64,000 nt of DNA from assembly GCF_046557615.1 (NCBI RefSeq), contig NZ_JBKIII010000001.1:372001-436000 (forward strand). Direction: 5' to 3'. A program made the translations under genes and the position numbers. Below, piece after piece: positions 16,565 through 24,616 of this stretch. Under the pieces are notes generated by a model, which was given only the letters and a program-made list of their open reading frames with translations, was not told the DNA's origin and ran no database searches. Origin of the DNA: Haloferax sp046557615 (GTDB taxonomy: Archaea > Halobacteriota > Halobacteria > Halobacteriales > Haloferacaceae). How positions within the stretch are numbered: the stretch's first letter is position 1; every line of letters starts with the position of its first letter.

Positions 16565-16957
16565 ATGCCAACGTCGATGGCAGACTACCTCCAGTCCGAC
16601 ATGGAATGTGAGGGGCTTCTTGAGTGCCTCCACGGTCTCAAGAACCTCGACCGACAGTGCTTCCAAATCCTCGTCGATTCCGACGAAGCGCTCACTGTCG
16701 ATTCGATTGCCGATGCCGTTGAGCGTGAGCGTTCGACCGCATATCGCTCCATCCAACGACTCCTGCAATCTGGACTCATTCAGAAAGAACAGGTCAACTA
16801 CGAACACGGTGGCTACTACCACGTCTATCGACCGACCGACCCCGACGAAGTCGCAGACGATATGCAGCGGATGCTCAACGACTGGTACGCCAAGATGGGG
16901 TCGCTCATCCACGAGTTCCGTGACAAATACGACGAAAAAGTCGTCGTCGCCGAGTAA
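16565..16957 (+). CDS. Winged-helix transcriptional regulator (TrmB-like)
   Basis: A 130-residue protein, MPTSMADYLQSDMECEGLLECLHGL. The helix-turn-helix lies near residues 47-80 (ALTVDSIADAVERERSTAYRSIQRLLQSGLIQKEQ). Two cysteines (about residues 16 and 22) sit before the DNA-binding domain and a third follows at FQIL; a persulfide or metal could be sensed there. It closes the sulfur island and is the obvious candidate to bind the repeated CAATAC motifs. ATGs at 16535/16538 are in frame but add an unlikely prefix; 16565 is preferred and 16577 is possible. Confidence 0.85.
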   Translation: MPTSMADYLQSDMECEGLLECLHGLKNLDRQCFQILVDSDEALTVDSIADAVERERSTAYRSIQRLLQSGLIQKEQVNYEHGGYYHVYRPTDPDEVADDMQRMLNDWYAKMGSLIHEFRDKYDEKVVVAE

Positions 16958-16967
16958 TCACCTGAAC

Positions 16968-17003
16968 CAGTTTGTGTGACTGAATGTCACCCGAACCAAA
17001 CTG
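16968..17003. terminator. Nested perfect hairpin after the sulfur regulator
   Basis: An outer stem CAGTTTG (16968-16974) / CAAACTG (16997-17003) encloses an inner stem GTGAC (16976-16980) / GTCAC (16986-16990) with loop TGAAT. Both stems are perfect. It begins about ten bases after the stop of the HTH gene and 55 bases before the next gene. It may end transcription or serve as an operator. No T-rich tract directly follows, so a terminator role is only one option. Confidence 0.5.
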
Positions 17004-17057
17004 ATTAGGGTCGTTATTCAACCGTAACCAATTCGTACCTTCTTCTGCGACTGTACC

Positions 17058-17264
17058 ATGTCGAAGAGTAGAAGCAGCCCCCCGCAGACAGAGTTCGTTG
17101 AAGAGTGTCCAACGTGCGACACTCACACGCCACACGAGGTTTCGATTGAAATTCGAACCGAGAGTACGAAGCGTGAGAACGCACAGTTCTCGCGTGAACC
17201 GTACCGCGTCTCCCGATGTACGCGGTGCGGTGTGGACCGCGCACAGCGAATGAACGACGCGTAA
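17058..17264 (+). CDS. Small zinc-ribbon-like protein
   Basis: A 68-residue protein with two Cys pairs, ECPTCDTH near residue 17 and SRCTRCGVDRA near residue 53, about 35 residues apart, suggesting one bound zinc. The central part EVSIEIRTESTKRENAQFSREPYRVS is polar. Proteins of this pattern are widespread in haloarchaea (DUF7835-like, from memory) without known function. It has its own short upstream region and precedes a response regulator on the same strand. Confidence 0.82.
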   Translation: MSKSRSSPPQTEFVEECPTCDTHTPHEVSIEIRTESTKRENAQFSREPYRVSRCTRCGVDRAQRMNDA

Positions 17265-17321
17265 CCTCGGCCGCACGACGCCGATGGCTGACGCCCTCCA
17301 GATGCGCCATCACCCATCTCG

Positions 17322-17708
17322 ATGACACGCTCACTACCATCAGAGGCACCCACCGTCCTCCTCGTTGACGACGACACCGCCCTCGCCGACAGTCTCGCAC
17401 TGTGGCTCGAACGACGGGTTCACGTTCGAGTCGCCTATTCAGGCCGCGAGGCGCTCCAATCGTTCGATGAGGACGTGGACTTGGTTTTTCTCGACCAGAA
17501 TCTTCCCGGTCTCTCGGGGACGAGCGTCTTATCCGAACTACGCCATCGGTCCGAGACGGTTCGCGTCGTCATGCTAACCGCAACTCATCACGAGGATTTG
17601 TCTGGCACGCCTGCAGATGAGATACTCACCAAACCGGTGAACAAAGAAGAACTCTTTGCGGCGGTTTCAGAGTACACTGCTGACACCTCAGAACTGGTAC
17701 TCGACTGA
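17322..17708 (+). CDS. Stand-alone response-regulator receiver domain
   Basis: A 128-residue CheY-like receiver. Acidic pocket LLVDDDTALAD near residues 14-24, phospho-acceptor Asp in DLVFLDQNLPG near residue 58, Thr/Ala in VMLTATHHED near 86 and Lys in ILTKPVNKEE near 106. It ends soon after the receiver, lacking the HalX or output domain that related haloarchaeal proteins carry. It converges with the Bat-type regulator gene, whose own receiver is similar in sequence (both start VVLLVDDD-like), suggesting duplication. It probably relays phosphate from a nearby kinase. Confidence 0.9.
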   Translation: MTRSLPSEAPTVLLVDDDTALADSLALWLERRVHVRVAYSGREALQSFDEDVDLVFLDQNLPGLSGTSVLSELRHRSETVRVVMLTATHHEDLSGTPADEILTKPVNKEELFAAVSEYTADTSELVLD

Positions 17709-17709
17709 G

Positions 17710-19455
17710 CTAGTCGTCTTCGACGACTGGCTCTTGGTCGCTAAAGTACGTCTCCATGAGCTTTCGCTCCGCCGTCCGAATGTGTTCGTGCAGCGTCGGT
17801 GGCGAGATACCGAGTGCGTCTGCGACTTCTTCTGCGGTACTCCCACGCGGCCAGTCGAAATAGCCAGAGACGAACGCCGTCTCTAAGACGGAGCGCTGAC
17901 GCGGAGTGAGCTTGTCGTCCAAGTCGTGTCGGAACGAATCCGCAGATTTCGTGCGGCGTTCGACCTCGCGTTTTGCCACCACTTTCGTATCCGAGAACGC
18001 GCCGGTGAGGCCATCGACGATTGCACCGTGGTCGGCGTCTGGTGCGACGTGGAGGATGAACGTTCCCGACCCGTTCGAGAGTTCGAACGCTTCGATGCTC
18101 GCACCGTAGTGCATCGTCGTCACCAACATCGACGCGTCGGTCAGTCGAAGTTCGAGAACCGACTCTTCGTCACCCTCGGAGACGACACGAACAGACGAGA
18201 TTTCGGAGTGTTCGGTTGCCGCGGAGACAACGTCGTCGATGGATGTTCCACGAACCGTGACGAAACACGTCGCGAACTCGTCCACTTCGGCAACGCCATC
18301 GAGCGAGAGTGAGCAACCGAGGTTCGCACACAGTCCGGCGAGTGTCCCCGAGTTGCCGCCGAGTGCAAACTCCAGTTCGACGACGCTGTCGCCGTTCAGC
18401 AGGCGTTTGCTCTCCGCGGCGTTGATTCCGTTTCCAATGGTCTCTCCGAGTTCGGTAAAGACGGCCACGTGGTCTTCGTCGAAGTGAGCGCGCTCGTCGT
18501 AGACGAAGAGTGCCCCGTACACAGTCTCTTGATACGCGATTGGGACGCACAGCGCCGCGAGTTCGAGGTCTGTGGCCTGTCCGTTGAACACGGCAGTTCG
18601 GTGTTCGTCGGGAACCGGGTCGAACACGCGGATGTCGTCGAGGGCGTGCAAGTCGAACGAGTCGGCGAGCGTCGAGAAATCGAGGTCAGTCGGGTCGTGG
18701 TCGATACCGGCGGCGGCTGTACAGCGAAGGCCACCGGAGGCGGCGCTTCGGCGTGCGACACATACACCACGGTGCGCTTCGGCGACTGCATCGCACACGA
18801 TCTGTTCGATTTCCTCACGCGTGTGGGCATCGACCAGTCCTTTATCCACGGTTCGAAGCAGGTCGTTGACCTTCCCTAACCGGTCGAGTTGGCGCTCGCG
18901 GAGTTCGATTGCAGCATTGTGTTCCGAGCGAGCGGCATCGAGTTGCTGTTGGAGGTCATCGAGTACTTCGGGGTTGCGAAGTTCTTCGGCGGCGCGGTTT
19001 TCGAGTGCCTCGTGGGTCGATTCCAGCGCGAAGTAGTCCCGAACCTCACGTTCGAACCCCGAACGAACGAGGAGTTCCTCGACGGTCTCTGTCACCTGCG
19101 ACTCGCTCACGGGCTTGACGAGGTACGCGTCGAAGGGCATGTCCACGATGTCCGTGTCTGGTTCGACGGCGGTCATCATCGCAACGCGACAATCGAGTTC
19201 TCGTTCCCGAATCTCTTCGAGTACGTCGTCGCCGGAGATGCTCGGCATCCGGCGGTCCAACAAGACCACATCGACGTGTTCGTCGAGTTGAGAGAGTGCT
19301 TCAGAACCACCGTACGCGGTTTCGACGACGTATCGTCCTTGATTGAGCCAGTACTGGCAGGTGTCGGCGAGGTCCTTATCGTCGTCAACAACGAGGACGA
19401 CTGGCTCGGCGGCCCGCGTGGAGGGCGACTCTCGTGCCGAGCGTTCTGTTACCAT
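17710..19455 (-). CDS. Receiver-HalX-GAF-Bat regulator with HTH_10 DNA-binding domain
   Basis: A 581-residue multi-domain regulator. Residues about 18-130 are a receiver (LVVDDDKDLAD; DVVLLDRRMPS with phospho-Asp near 67; YLVKPVS). About 130-205 is a HalX-like helical part. About 210-375 is a GAF-type sensor with CVARRSAASGG and ALCVPIAYQETVYGALFVY. About 385-520 is the bacterio-opsin-activator domain, and about 525-575 the HTH_10 module (LTPRQRSVLETAFVSGYFDWPRGSTAEEVADALGI). Bat proteins activate bop-type genes under low oxygen or light; here the target is unknown. Start 19455 (MVTERSARES) excludes 19 unconvincing upstream residues. Confidence 0.93.
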   Translation of the reverse strand: MVTERSARESPSTRAAEPVVLVVDDDKDLADTCQYWLNQGRYVVETAYGGSEALSQLDEHVDVVLLDRRMPSISGDDVLEEIRERELDCRVAMMTAVEPDTDIVDMPFDAYLVKPVSESQVTETVEELLVRSGFEREVRDYFALESTHEALENRAAEELRNPEVLDDLQQQLDAARSEHNAAIELRERQLDRLGKVNDLLRTVDKGLVDAHTREEIEQIVCDAVAEAHRGVCVARRSAASGGLRCTAAAGIDHDPTDLDFSTLADSFDLHALDDIRVFDPVPDEHRTAVFNGQATDLELAALCVPIAYQETVYGALFVYDERAHFDEDHVAVFTELGETIGNGINAAESKRLLNGDSVVELEFALGGNSGTLAGLCANLGCSLSLDGVAEVDEFATCFVTVRGTSIDDVVSAATEHSEISSVRVVSEGDEESVLELRLTDASMLVTTMHYGASIEAFELSNGSGTFILHVAPDADHGAIVDGLTGAFSDTKVVAKREVERRTKSADSFRHDLDDKLTPRQRSVLETAFVSGYFDWPRGSTAEEVADALGISPPTLHEHIRTAERKLMETYFSDQEPVVEDD

Positions 19456-19576
19456 CGTATCTAGCACAGTGTAACGTGGAGCCGATATATATCTGGTTAT
19501 CCCACACACCAACGCGTCCCGAATAATAATTTGAGTCGTTGCCTTCCGCCCCCCGGTGCTACACCAATCTACCGAT

Positions 19577-21202
19577 TCAGGCCCGTGGGAGCGTCACGAC
19601 GAAGGTTGCACCTTCTGGGGTGTTATCGTCGATTCGGATGTCACCGCCGTAGCTCTCGACGATTTCGCGAACCAGAAACAGTCCGAACCCACTGCCAGGG
19701 TTCGAGAGTTCTTCGATGGTCTTCTCGACGATTTTTCGCTTCTGCTCGTCGGGAACGCCGGGGCCGTTATCCGAAATCCACAGTTCGACCGTTTGGTCTC
19801 CAGCGGCCGCTTCGATGCTGACTTCGGGAGCGGGTTTGTCGTTGTGCTGAATCGCGTTTTTCAGGAGGTTTTCGACAACTTCGTCCAGCAACTCGTCGGC
19901 GCGAACCGGAATCGGAGGAATCGCTCCAAGCGAGACAGTGACGTTCGGAGAGTCTCTCTCGACCGTTTCGACGCAGGATTGGACTGCCTCGCGCAGTGAC
20001 CGCGACTCGAACTCCTGTGTCTCGCCTTCGACGATTGCTTTCATGAACGTCCGCATGGTTCCGACGAGTTCGGTCATCTCTTCGACGCGGTGTTGAATCG
20101 TTTCGAGGTGTTGCTCGCCGTCGTCCGCGACGAAACCTTGGAGGATATCCGCCCGCGCACCGACGACGTTGAGGCCGTTGAGTAGGTTGTGCCGAAGGAT
20201 GCGGTTCATGAATTCGAGGCGTTCGCGCTCGCGCTGGAGGTCTTGTGCGTGTTCGCGCTGGGCGGTAATATCGTGGCCCTCCGAGACGAGCAGTTTCACC
20301 GCTCCATCTTCGTCGAACACCGGCGAGAGCGAGAAGTCGATTATCGCCGTGTCGTCGCTGTCGCCAGTCTCGAACTCGACTTCGTATCGGACGAACTCTC
20401 CGCTCGCGGCGTGTGAAATTGCTTCTTTGAGTGCCGCCTTCCGGTCTTCGTTTCCGTGCCACCACGGCGTCTCCCAGACGAACTGGTCGATAATCGCCGC
20501 TCGGTCGTGGTCTCCAAACTCGAGGGCAGCATCGTTCACCCGAAGGATGGTCCCGTCGGGGTCGAGCAAGCAGAGGAATTCGAACGTACTCTCGAAGATT
20601 GCGCTCAACTGTCGCCGACACTGCGTGTCGGCGTCTTCGATGGATGTCTCGATGGCGTTCATCTTCGTCGCCACAGCATCGCCGAGGCTCGAAAACGCGG
20701 ATTGAACCGGGTCTGTGAGTTCGAGGCCGACGCCGGATACGACGAGAACACCGACCGTCACGTCCTCACCGACCGTCTCTCTCTCTGTCCGAAGCGGGAT
20801 TGCAATCGCTGTGTGGCGGGTATCGGCGTCGGTATCGGTGTCGCTCCCCGCGAGAATCTGGTCTTCGCTGAGCGCACGCTGAATCAGCGTGTCACCGCTC
20901 GTGTCCGCCTTGGATGTCTGTCCAGAGACAGCGACCGATTCCTCTCCGTCGCGTTCTGCGCTCGCAATTGGCGACACCTCGTCTGAATCGTCGGTCGTGC
21001 CGACCCACGCCGACACGAGTACATCACCGTTGGCGACGAGTACGTCGCAGATGGTTTGGGCGAGTGTCGAGCGGTCCGTCTTCGTTTCTGTGTTGGCCAC
21101 TGTTGCCAGTGCGTCGGTGACGACAGAGAGAAGCACCACACTCCGCTGGAGGTCCGCAGTCACCGTCTCGTCGATACCAGTCCCACGGTTGCCGTTACTC
21201 AT
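19577..21202 (-). CDS. PAS-domain sensor histidine kinase
   Basis: A 541-residue kinase. Residues about 1-200 form an N-terminal sensor part that resembles a GAF domain (QTICDVLVANGDVLVSAWVG). About 205-325 is a PAS domain (AIFESTFEFLCLLDPDGTILRVND). The phospho-acceptor helix is FMNRILRHNLLNGLNVVGAR with His near 337, the usual haloarchaeal HNLLN form. About 430-541 is the ATPase domain with NLLKNAIQHND (N box), ISDNGPGVPDE (G1) and GSGFGLFLVREIVESYGG (G2). No membrane helix is seen, so the signal is cytoplasmic. It lies directly upstream of the Bat-type regulator on the same strand, likely its partner. Confidence 0.93.
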   Translation of the reverse strand: MSNGNRGTGIDETVTADLQRSVVLLSVVTDALATVANTETKTDRSTLAQTICDVLVANGDVLVSAWVGTTDDSDEVSPIASAERDGEESVAVSGQTSKADTSGDTLIQRALSEDQILAGSDTDTDADTRHTAIAIPLRTERETVGEDVTVGVLVVSGVGLELTDPVQSAFSSLGDAVATKMNAIETSIEDADTQCRRQLSAIFESTFEFLCLLDPDGTILRVNDAALEFGDHDRAAIIDQFVWETPWWHGNEDRKAALKEAISHAASGEFVRYEVEFETGDSDDTAIIDFSLSPVFDEDGAVKLLVSEGHDITAQREHAQDLQRERERLEFMNRILRHNLLNGLNVVGARADILQGFVADDGEQHLETIQHRVEEMTELVGTMRTFMKAIVEGETQEFESRSLREAVQSCVETVERDSPNVTVSLGAIPPIPVRADELLDEVVENLLKNAIQHNDKPAPEVSIEAAAGDQTVELWISDNGPGVPDEQKRKIVEKTIEELSNPGSGFGLFLVREIVESYGGDIRIDDNTPEGATFVVTLPRA

Positions 21203-21589
21203 CGTCGTCTGTCTTCACCTTCCCGACGCGCGAGTCTCGCTGCATACTTGCACTCGCGCACCCAGTGAACTTGTGCGTTTCCCGATGCGACATTCCCTAA
21301 TTACATAGGGTGGACGCTTACCATGGTTCGCTCCCTCTCACTAAGTGGCCACAGTGACCTACCGGGTCACTCGTCGCGCCCGCACGCCATCGATATGCGA
21401 CGCCCCCCTTCCGTCGTTCGACGGCGTGTCCCTGCCCAAACCCCAACTCCCTTTGGTACCTCACATCCCGAGCGACTGGTTTTACTCACGTGATTCTGAG
21501 AGATACATTCATTTCTAGATGACCCTGATTAAAGCGAAAAACAGGGTTTACCGCGCCATTTACGCCCGTTAAGCACTTACGTGCATTCC
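21203..21589. other. Intergenic region with two adjacent palindromes
   Basis: About 390 bases between the kinase start and the UPF0058 gene. GTGGCCAC at 21345-21352 is a perfect palindrome. Directly after it AGTGACC (21353-21359) and GGTCACT (21365-21371) form a perfect seven-base inverted repeat around TACCG. Nothing coding is credible. An AT-rich GATTAAAG box near 21527-21535 may be the promoter of the gene at 21590. The palindromes are too far from either start to be a simple core operator. Confidence 0.4.
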
Positions 21590-21895
21590 ATGAAGAAGAA
21601 CGAACTCATCCATCTCCACACCCTCCTGGTGGAGATTGCATCCGACTACATCGAGCGAGGAGTGGCAACACCAGAAGACCTCGTCGCGTACAACCGACTC
21701 GAAATCGGTCCGATGGCACTCCGTGCCTGTCGAGCCGACCACGAAATCGCCGTGCGAACACTCACGACGGCGCTCGCAGTCTGTGCGGCTCGTGACCTCG
21801 GCTACGACACGACGATGGTCCCCGGACAGCACCTTCTTGCTGTCCCGCCCGACCATGACGTGTCCAACACCCAGGAGAACCTTCCACCGAGCTAG
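21590..21895 (+). CDS. UPF0058 family protein
   Basis: A 101-residue protein, MKKNELIHLHTLLVEIASDYIERG, matching the archaeal UPF0058 family, all-helical and of unknown role. The ATG at 21590 is chosen over a GTG nine bases earlier because MKKNELIHLH is the conserved N-terminus. It precedes the MutS-like gene on the same strand, 94 bases apart. Confidence 0.9.
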   Translation: MKKNELIHLHTLLVEIASDYIERGVATPEDLVAYNRLEIGPMALRACRADHEIAVRTLTTALAVCAARDLGYDTTMVPGQHLLAVPPDHDVSNTQENLPPS

Positions 21896-21989
21896 ATATT
21901 TTTCGCAGCGTCTCTCGTCGATGAGCGACGCCATCGCCCCGGTTCTCGAAAGTGAGAGTAGCTAAGGGACCCCCGTGTGACACACCAGT

Positions 21990-23732
21990 ATGCGACTTGA
22001 GGACTATTGGGGTGTCGGGCCGAAGACCTCTGAGCGGCTCGAATCGGCGCTGGGAATACAGCGAGCGGTCGATGCAATCGAGTCCGCAGACGTTCGCGCG
22101 CTCGTTCGTGCTGGGATTTCGCGCGGGCGTGCAGTTCGGATTCTCAGACGTGCTAACGGGAAAGCGGGTATCGACACGCTGGCGACCCGCGACGCGAGAA
22201 ACGTCTACGACGACCTGTTGACGCTCGCAAGCGAGTCGGCACTGACCGCCCACGCCGCCGACCGAATTCGTGTGTTGACGCCGCTGTCGTCACTCGATGC
22301 GCGCCGCGACCGTCTCGACCGCGTCCTCGCCGCCAGCGAAGGCTGGCAGAGACTCGACGGCGAGGCTCAACAGACGGTAATCGAGGCGTTCGAGGCGTAC
22401 GACGAAGCAGGAGAAACCGAACGCGCCGCGGTCAACGCCGCGCTCGAACTCATCCGCGCAGGGCTCGACGGCGAACCGTTCGACTCGCTCGGCGATGCTG
22501 ACCCCGACGCACTCCGCGATGCACTCGGCGCACTCGGCTACGTCTCCAAAGACGGGTCGGTCGAAGACGGAGCTGACGACCGACTCGATCGCTACCGAGC
22601 GCGACTCCGGAGTGCGAAGAATCTCGAATCGAACGCGTTCGACGTCCTCGATACGATTCAACAACGCGGCGTTCGCTCGCTCGACGACTTTCGCGCTGCC
22701 TTCGTCGAGTACGTCTCGCACGAAACCGACCTCACCTCGGGCGAAGTCGAATCGGCGGCCGCCGAAGACGCCCGCGACGCGACTGACTTCATCAGCTCCT
22801 CGCTCAGAAACCTCGTTGCAGAACTTCAAGAAGACGCTGACGAGCGCGAGGAGGTCGTCGCCGAAACACTCCGCGACCGGATCTGGGCCGCCCGCGACGA
22901 CATCGATATCGCCGTCGAGACAGTCGAAGATGCCGCACTCTCGCTCTCGCTCGCCCGGTTCGCGGTCGAATACGACCTCACCCGCCCCGAAATCGAAGAA
23001 ACCGGGGTCGCCGTCTGCGGTGCGCGTAATCTGTTTATCGACAGTCCTCAACCAATCTCGTACGCCGTCGGCGACCACACTCTCGACTGTTCGAGCGGTC
23101 CCGAACTCCCCAGTGGCGACCGCGTTTCAGTACTCACCGGAGCGAACAGCGGTGGGAAGACGACGCTTCTCGAAACGCTCGCACAAGTCGCCGTACTCGC
23201 GTCGATGGGGCTTCCCGTCCCCGCTGACTCGGCCCGAGTCGGTCGCTTCGATGCGGTCGTGTTCCACCGTCGCCACGCGAGTTTCAACGCGGGCGTCCTC
23301 GAATCGACGCTGAAGTCCATCGTTCCGCCACTCTCGGGTGACGGCCGGACGCTCATGCTCGTCGATGAGTTCGAAGCGATTACGGAACCCGGGCGCGCGG
23401 CCGACCTGCTCAACGGATTAGTGAACCTCACCGTGGACCGCGACGCCTTCGGTGTCTACGTGACGCACCTCGCAGACGAGTTGAGCCCACTCCCACCCGA
23501 AGCACGTATCGACGGTATCTTCGCCGAAGGCCTGACTGAAGACCTGGCACTGCGCGTCGATTACCAACCTCGATTCGGTACTGTCGGCAAATCCACGCCG
23601 GAGTTCATCGTCTCGCGCTTGGTCGCCAATGCCCGTGACCGGGCCGAACGAGCTGGGTTCGAGGCGCTCGCGGCCGCAGTCGGAGAACAAGCCGTTCAAC
23701 AGACGCTCTCTGACGTGCGCGCGTCGAAGTAA
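21990..23732 (+). CDS. MutS-like DNA-structure ATPase (MutS5 type)
   Basis: A 580-residue protein. The N-terminus (DYWGVGPKTSERLESALGI, residues about 4-55) looks like a helix-hairpin-helix DNA-binding unit. A helical core (about 60-330) is followed by the MutS ATPase: Walker A GANSGGKTTLLETLAQ near residue 385, a HRRHASFNAGVLES segment near 428, Walker B MLVDEFEAITEPG near 455 and a switch YVTHLADELS near 492. Domain I (mismatch-binding) is missing, so it is more like MutS2/MutS5 proteins than classical MutS. It probably acts on branched or recombination DNA. Function is inferred. Confidence 0.88.
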   Translation: MRLEDYWGVGPKTSERLESALGIQRAVDAIESADVRALVRAGISRGRAVRILRRANGKAGIDTLATRDARNVYDDLLTLASESALTAHAADRIRVLTPLSSLDARRDRLDRVLAASEGWQRLDGEAQQTVIEAFEAYDEAGETERAAVNAALELIRAGLDGEPFDSLGDADPDALRDALGALGYVSKDGSVEDGADDRLDRYRARLRSAKNLESNAFDVLDTIQQRGVRSLDDFRAAFVEYVSHETDLTSGEVESAAAEDARDATDFISSSLRNLVAELQEDADEREEVVAETLRDRIWAARDDIDIAVETVEDAALSLSLARFAVEYDLTRPEIEETGVAVCGARNLFIDSPQPISYAVGDHTLDCSSGPELPSGDRVSVLTGANSGGKTTLLETLAQVAVLASMGLPVPADSARVGRFDAVVFHRRHASFNAGVLESTLKSIVPPLSGDGRTLMLVDEFEAITEPGRAADLLNGLVNLTVDRDAFGVYVTHLADELSPLPPEARIDGIFAEGLTEDLALRVDYQPRFGTVGKSTPEFIVSRLVANARDRAERAGFEALAAAVGEQAVQQTLSDVRASK

Positions 23733-23744
23733 GAGAAACCTGCG

Positions 23745-23960
23745 TTATCGCATCTTGTCGAGCGCGACGAACGCTTCGGCGTTCGCAGTCAACCACGCCT
23801 CCATCTGGTCGCAACAACTGTCTCGCCGCGGATACACCGTCACTTGGTCGGCGCCTTCTCGGTAGGTGATGACGACACTGTGTAGTTCACAATCGTCCAC
23901 CAAGGTAGTGCGGTCTGGGCTCCCTGCAGCGACATCACGAGACGCGGGCATTTCTGACAT
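23745..23960 (-). CDS. Small hypothetical protein with Cys-Cys motif
   Basis: A 71-residue acidic protein with SVVITYREGADQVTVYPRRDSCCDQMEAWLTANAEAFVALDKMR at its end, given here in part: YPRRDSCCDQMEAW. A double cysteine near residue 50 is its main mark. It resembles a haloarchaeal family of short proteins (DUF7511-like, from memory). It is convergent with the MutS-like gene, with 12 bases between them. No known function. Confidence 0.75.
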   Translation of the reverse strand: MSEMPASRDVAAGSPDRTTLVDDCELHSVVITYREGADQVTVYPRRDSCCDQMEAWLTANAEAFVALDKMR

Positions 23961-24181
23961 ACGCCGTCATCTACACAAAGGCGATGGTGATTACATAACC
24001 TTCACTAAGTGTGGTATTCGTTGCCACGACACAGGATTAATTATCCCCCCGTCTCGTAGATAGGGAACTGCAACGTCTTCTCAGCGAGCGGCGCACGCGA
24101 CTCGCGTTCGTTCGTGCGCTCTGGGGCGACTTCTGCCGCCGGAGACGGGTTCAAGTGGTCACGACTGCCATCTGGTTGTCA

Positions 24182-24373
24182 ATGGTGGATCCAACGTCTG
24201 ATTTAGAGGAGAACATCGACCCAGAGGACGCGCCGAAGTGTGACGTATGCGGCGAGCCAATCGTGAGTTCACCGACGCACAGAGTGGTCACGTGGATAGA
24301 CGACGAAGGAACGCTCTATCATCGACACTTCTGCGACGACGATTGCCGGGCGAAGTGGGACGACGAGCGGTAG
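24182..24373 (+). CDS. Small zinc-finger-like protein
   Basis: A 63-residue protein with APKCDVCGEPI near residue 17 and HFCDDDCRAKWDDER at the end: Cys-x2-Cys and His/Cys-x3-Cys would bind one zinc, like TRASH or MYM-type fingers. The N-terminus DLEENIDPED is acidic. ATG 24182 (MVDPTSDL) is preferred over one 27 bases upstream. No operon partner. Function unknown. Confidence 0.8.
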   Translation: MVDPTSDLEENIDPEDAPKCDVCGEPIVSSPTHRVVTWIDDEGTLYHRHFCDDDCRAKWDDER

Positions 24374-24434
24374 GTTCTCCTATCGGAGTAGTCAAGACGG
24401 CAACAACTTACTTCGACACCGTCGTACGAAGTGT

Positions 24435-24608
24435 ATGAATCTCGGAGGCTATCTCAAAGCGAACTTTATCATCGGTGGCGCGCTTCTTGTGCTCCTCTTC
24501 GCCGTGCTGTTCGTATTCTCGAAGCCGTATCTCTCGCTCGTCGTTCTCGTGATTCTCGCCGTTCTCGGGTATCGCTACTACCGAAGAGAAGTCTATTTCG
24601 AGCGATAA
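24435..24608 (+). CDS. Small two-helix membrane protein
   Basis: A 57-residue protein, MNLGGYLKANFIIGGALLVLLFAVLF, with helices at about residues 10-28 and 31-46 and a basic end GYRYYRREVYFER, predicted inside the cell. It is shorter than usual ORF-list limits. It converges with the helicase gene, whose stop lies nine bases away. No recognised family. Confidence 0.7.
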   Translation: MNLGGYLKANFIIGGALLVLLFAVLFVFSKPYLSLVVLVILAVLGYRYYRREVYFER

Positions 24609-24616
24609 GCACGCCC

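Noticed and set aside
15747..16571. 274-residue minus-strand frame over TauE
   Set aside because: Shadow of the TauE gene; no membrane helices or motif.
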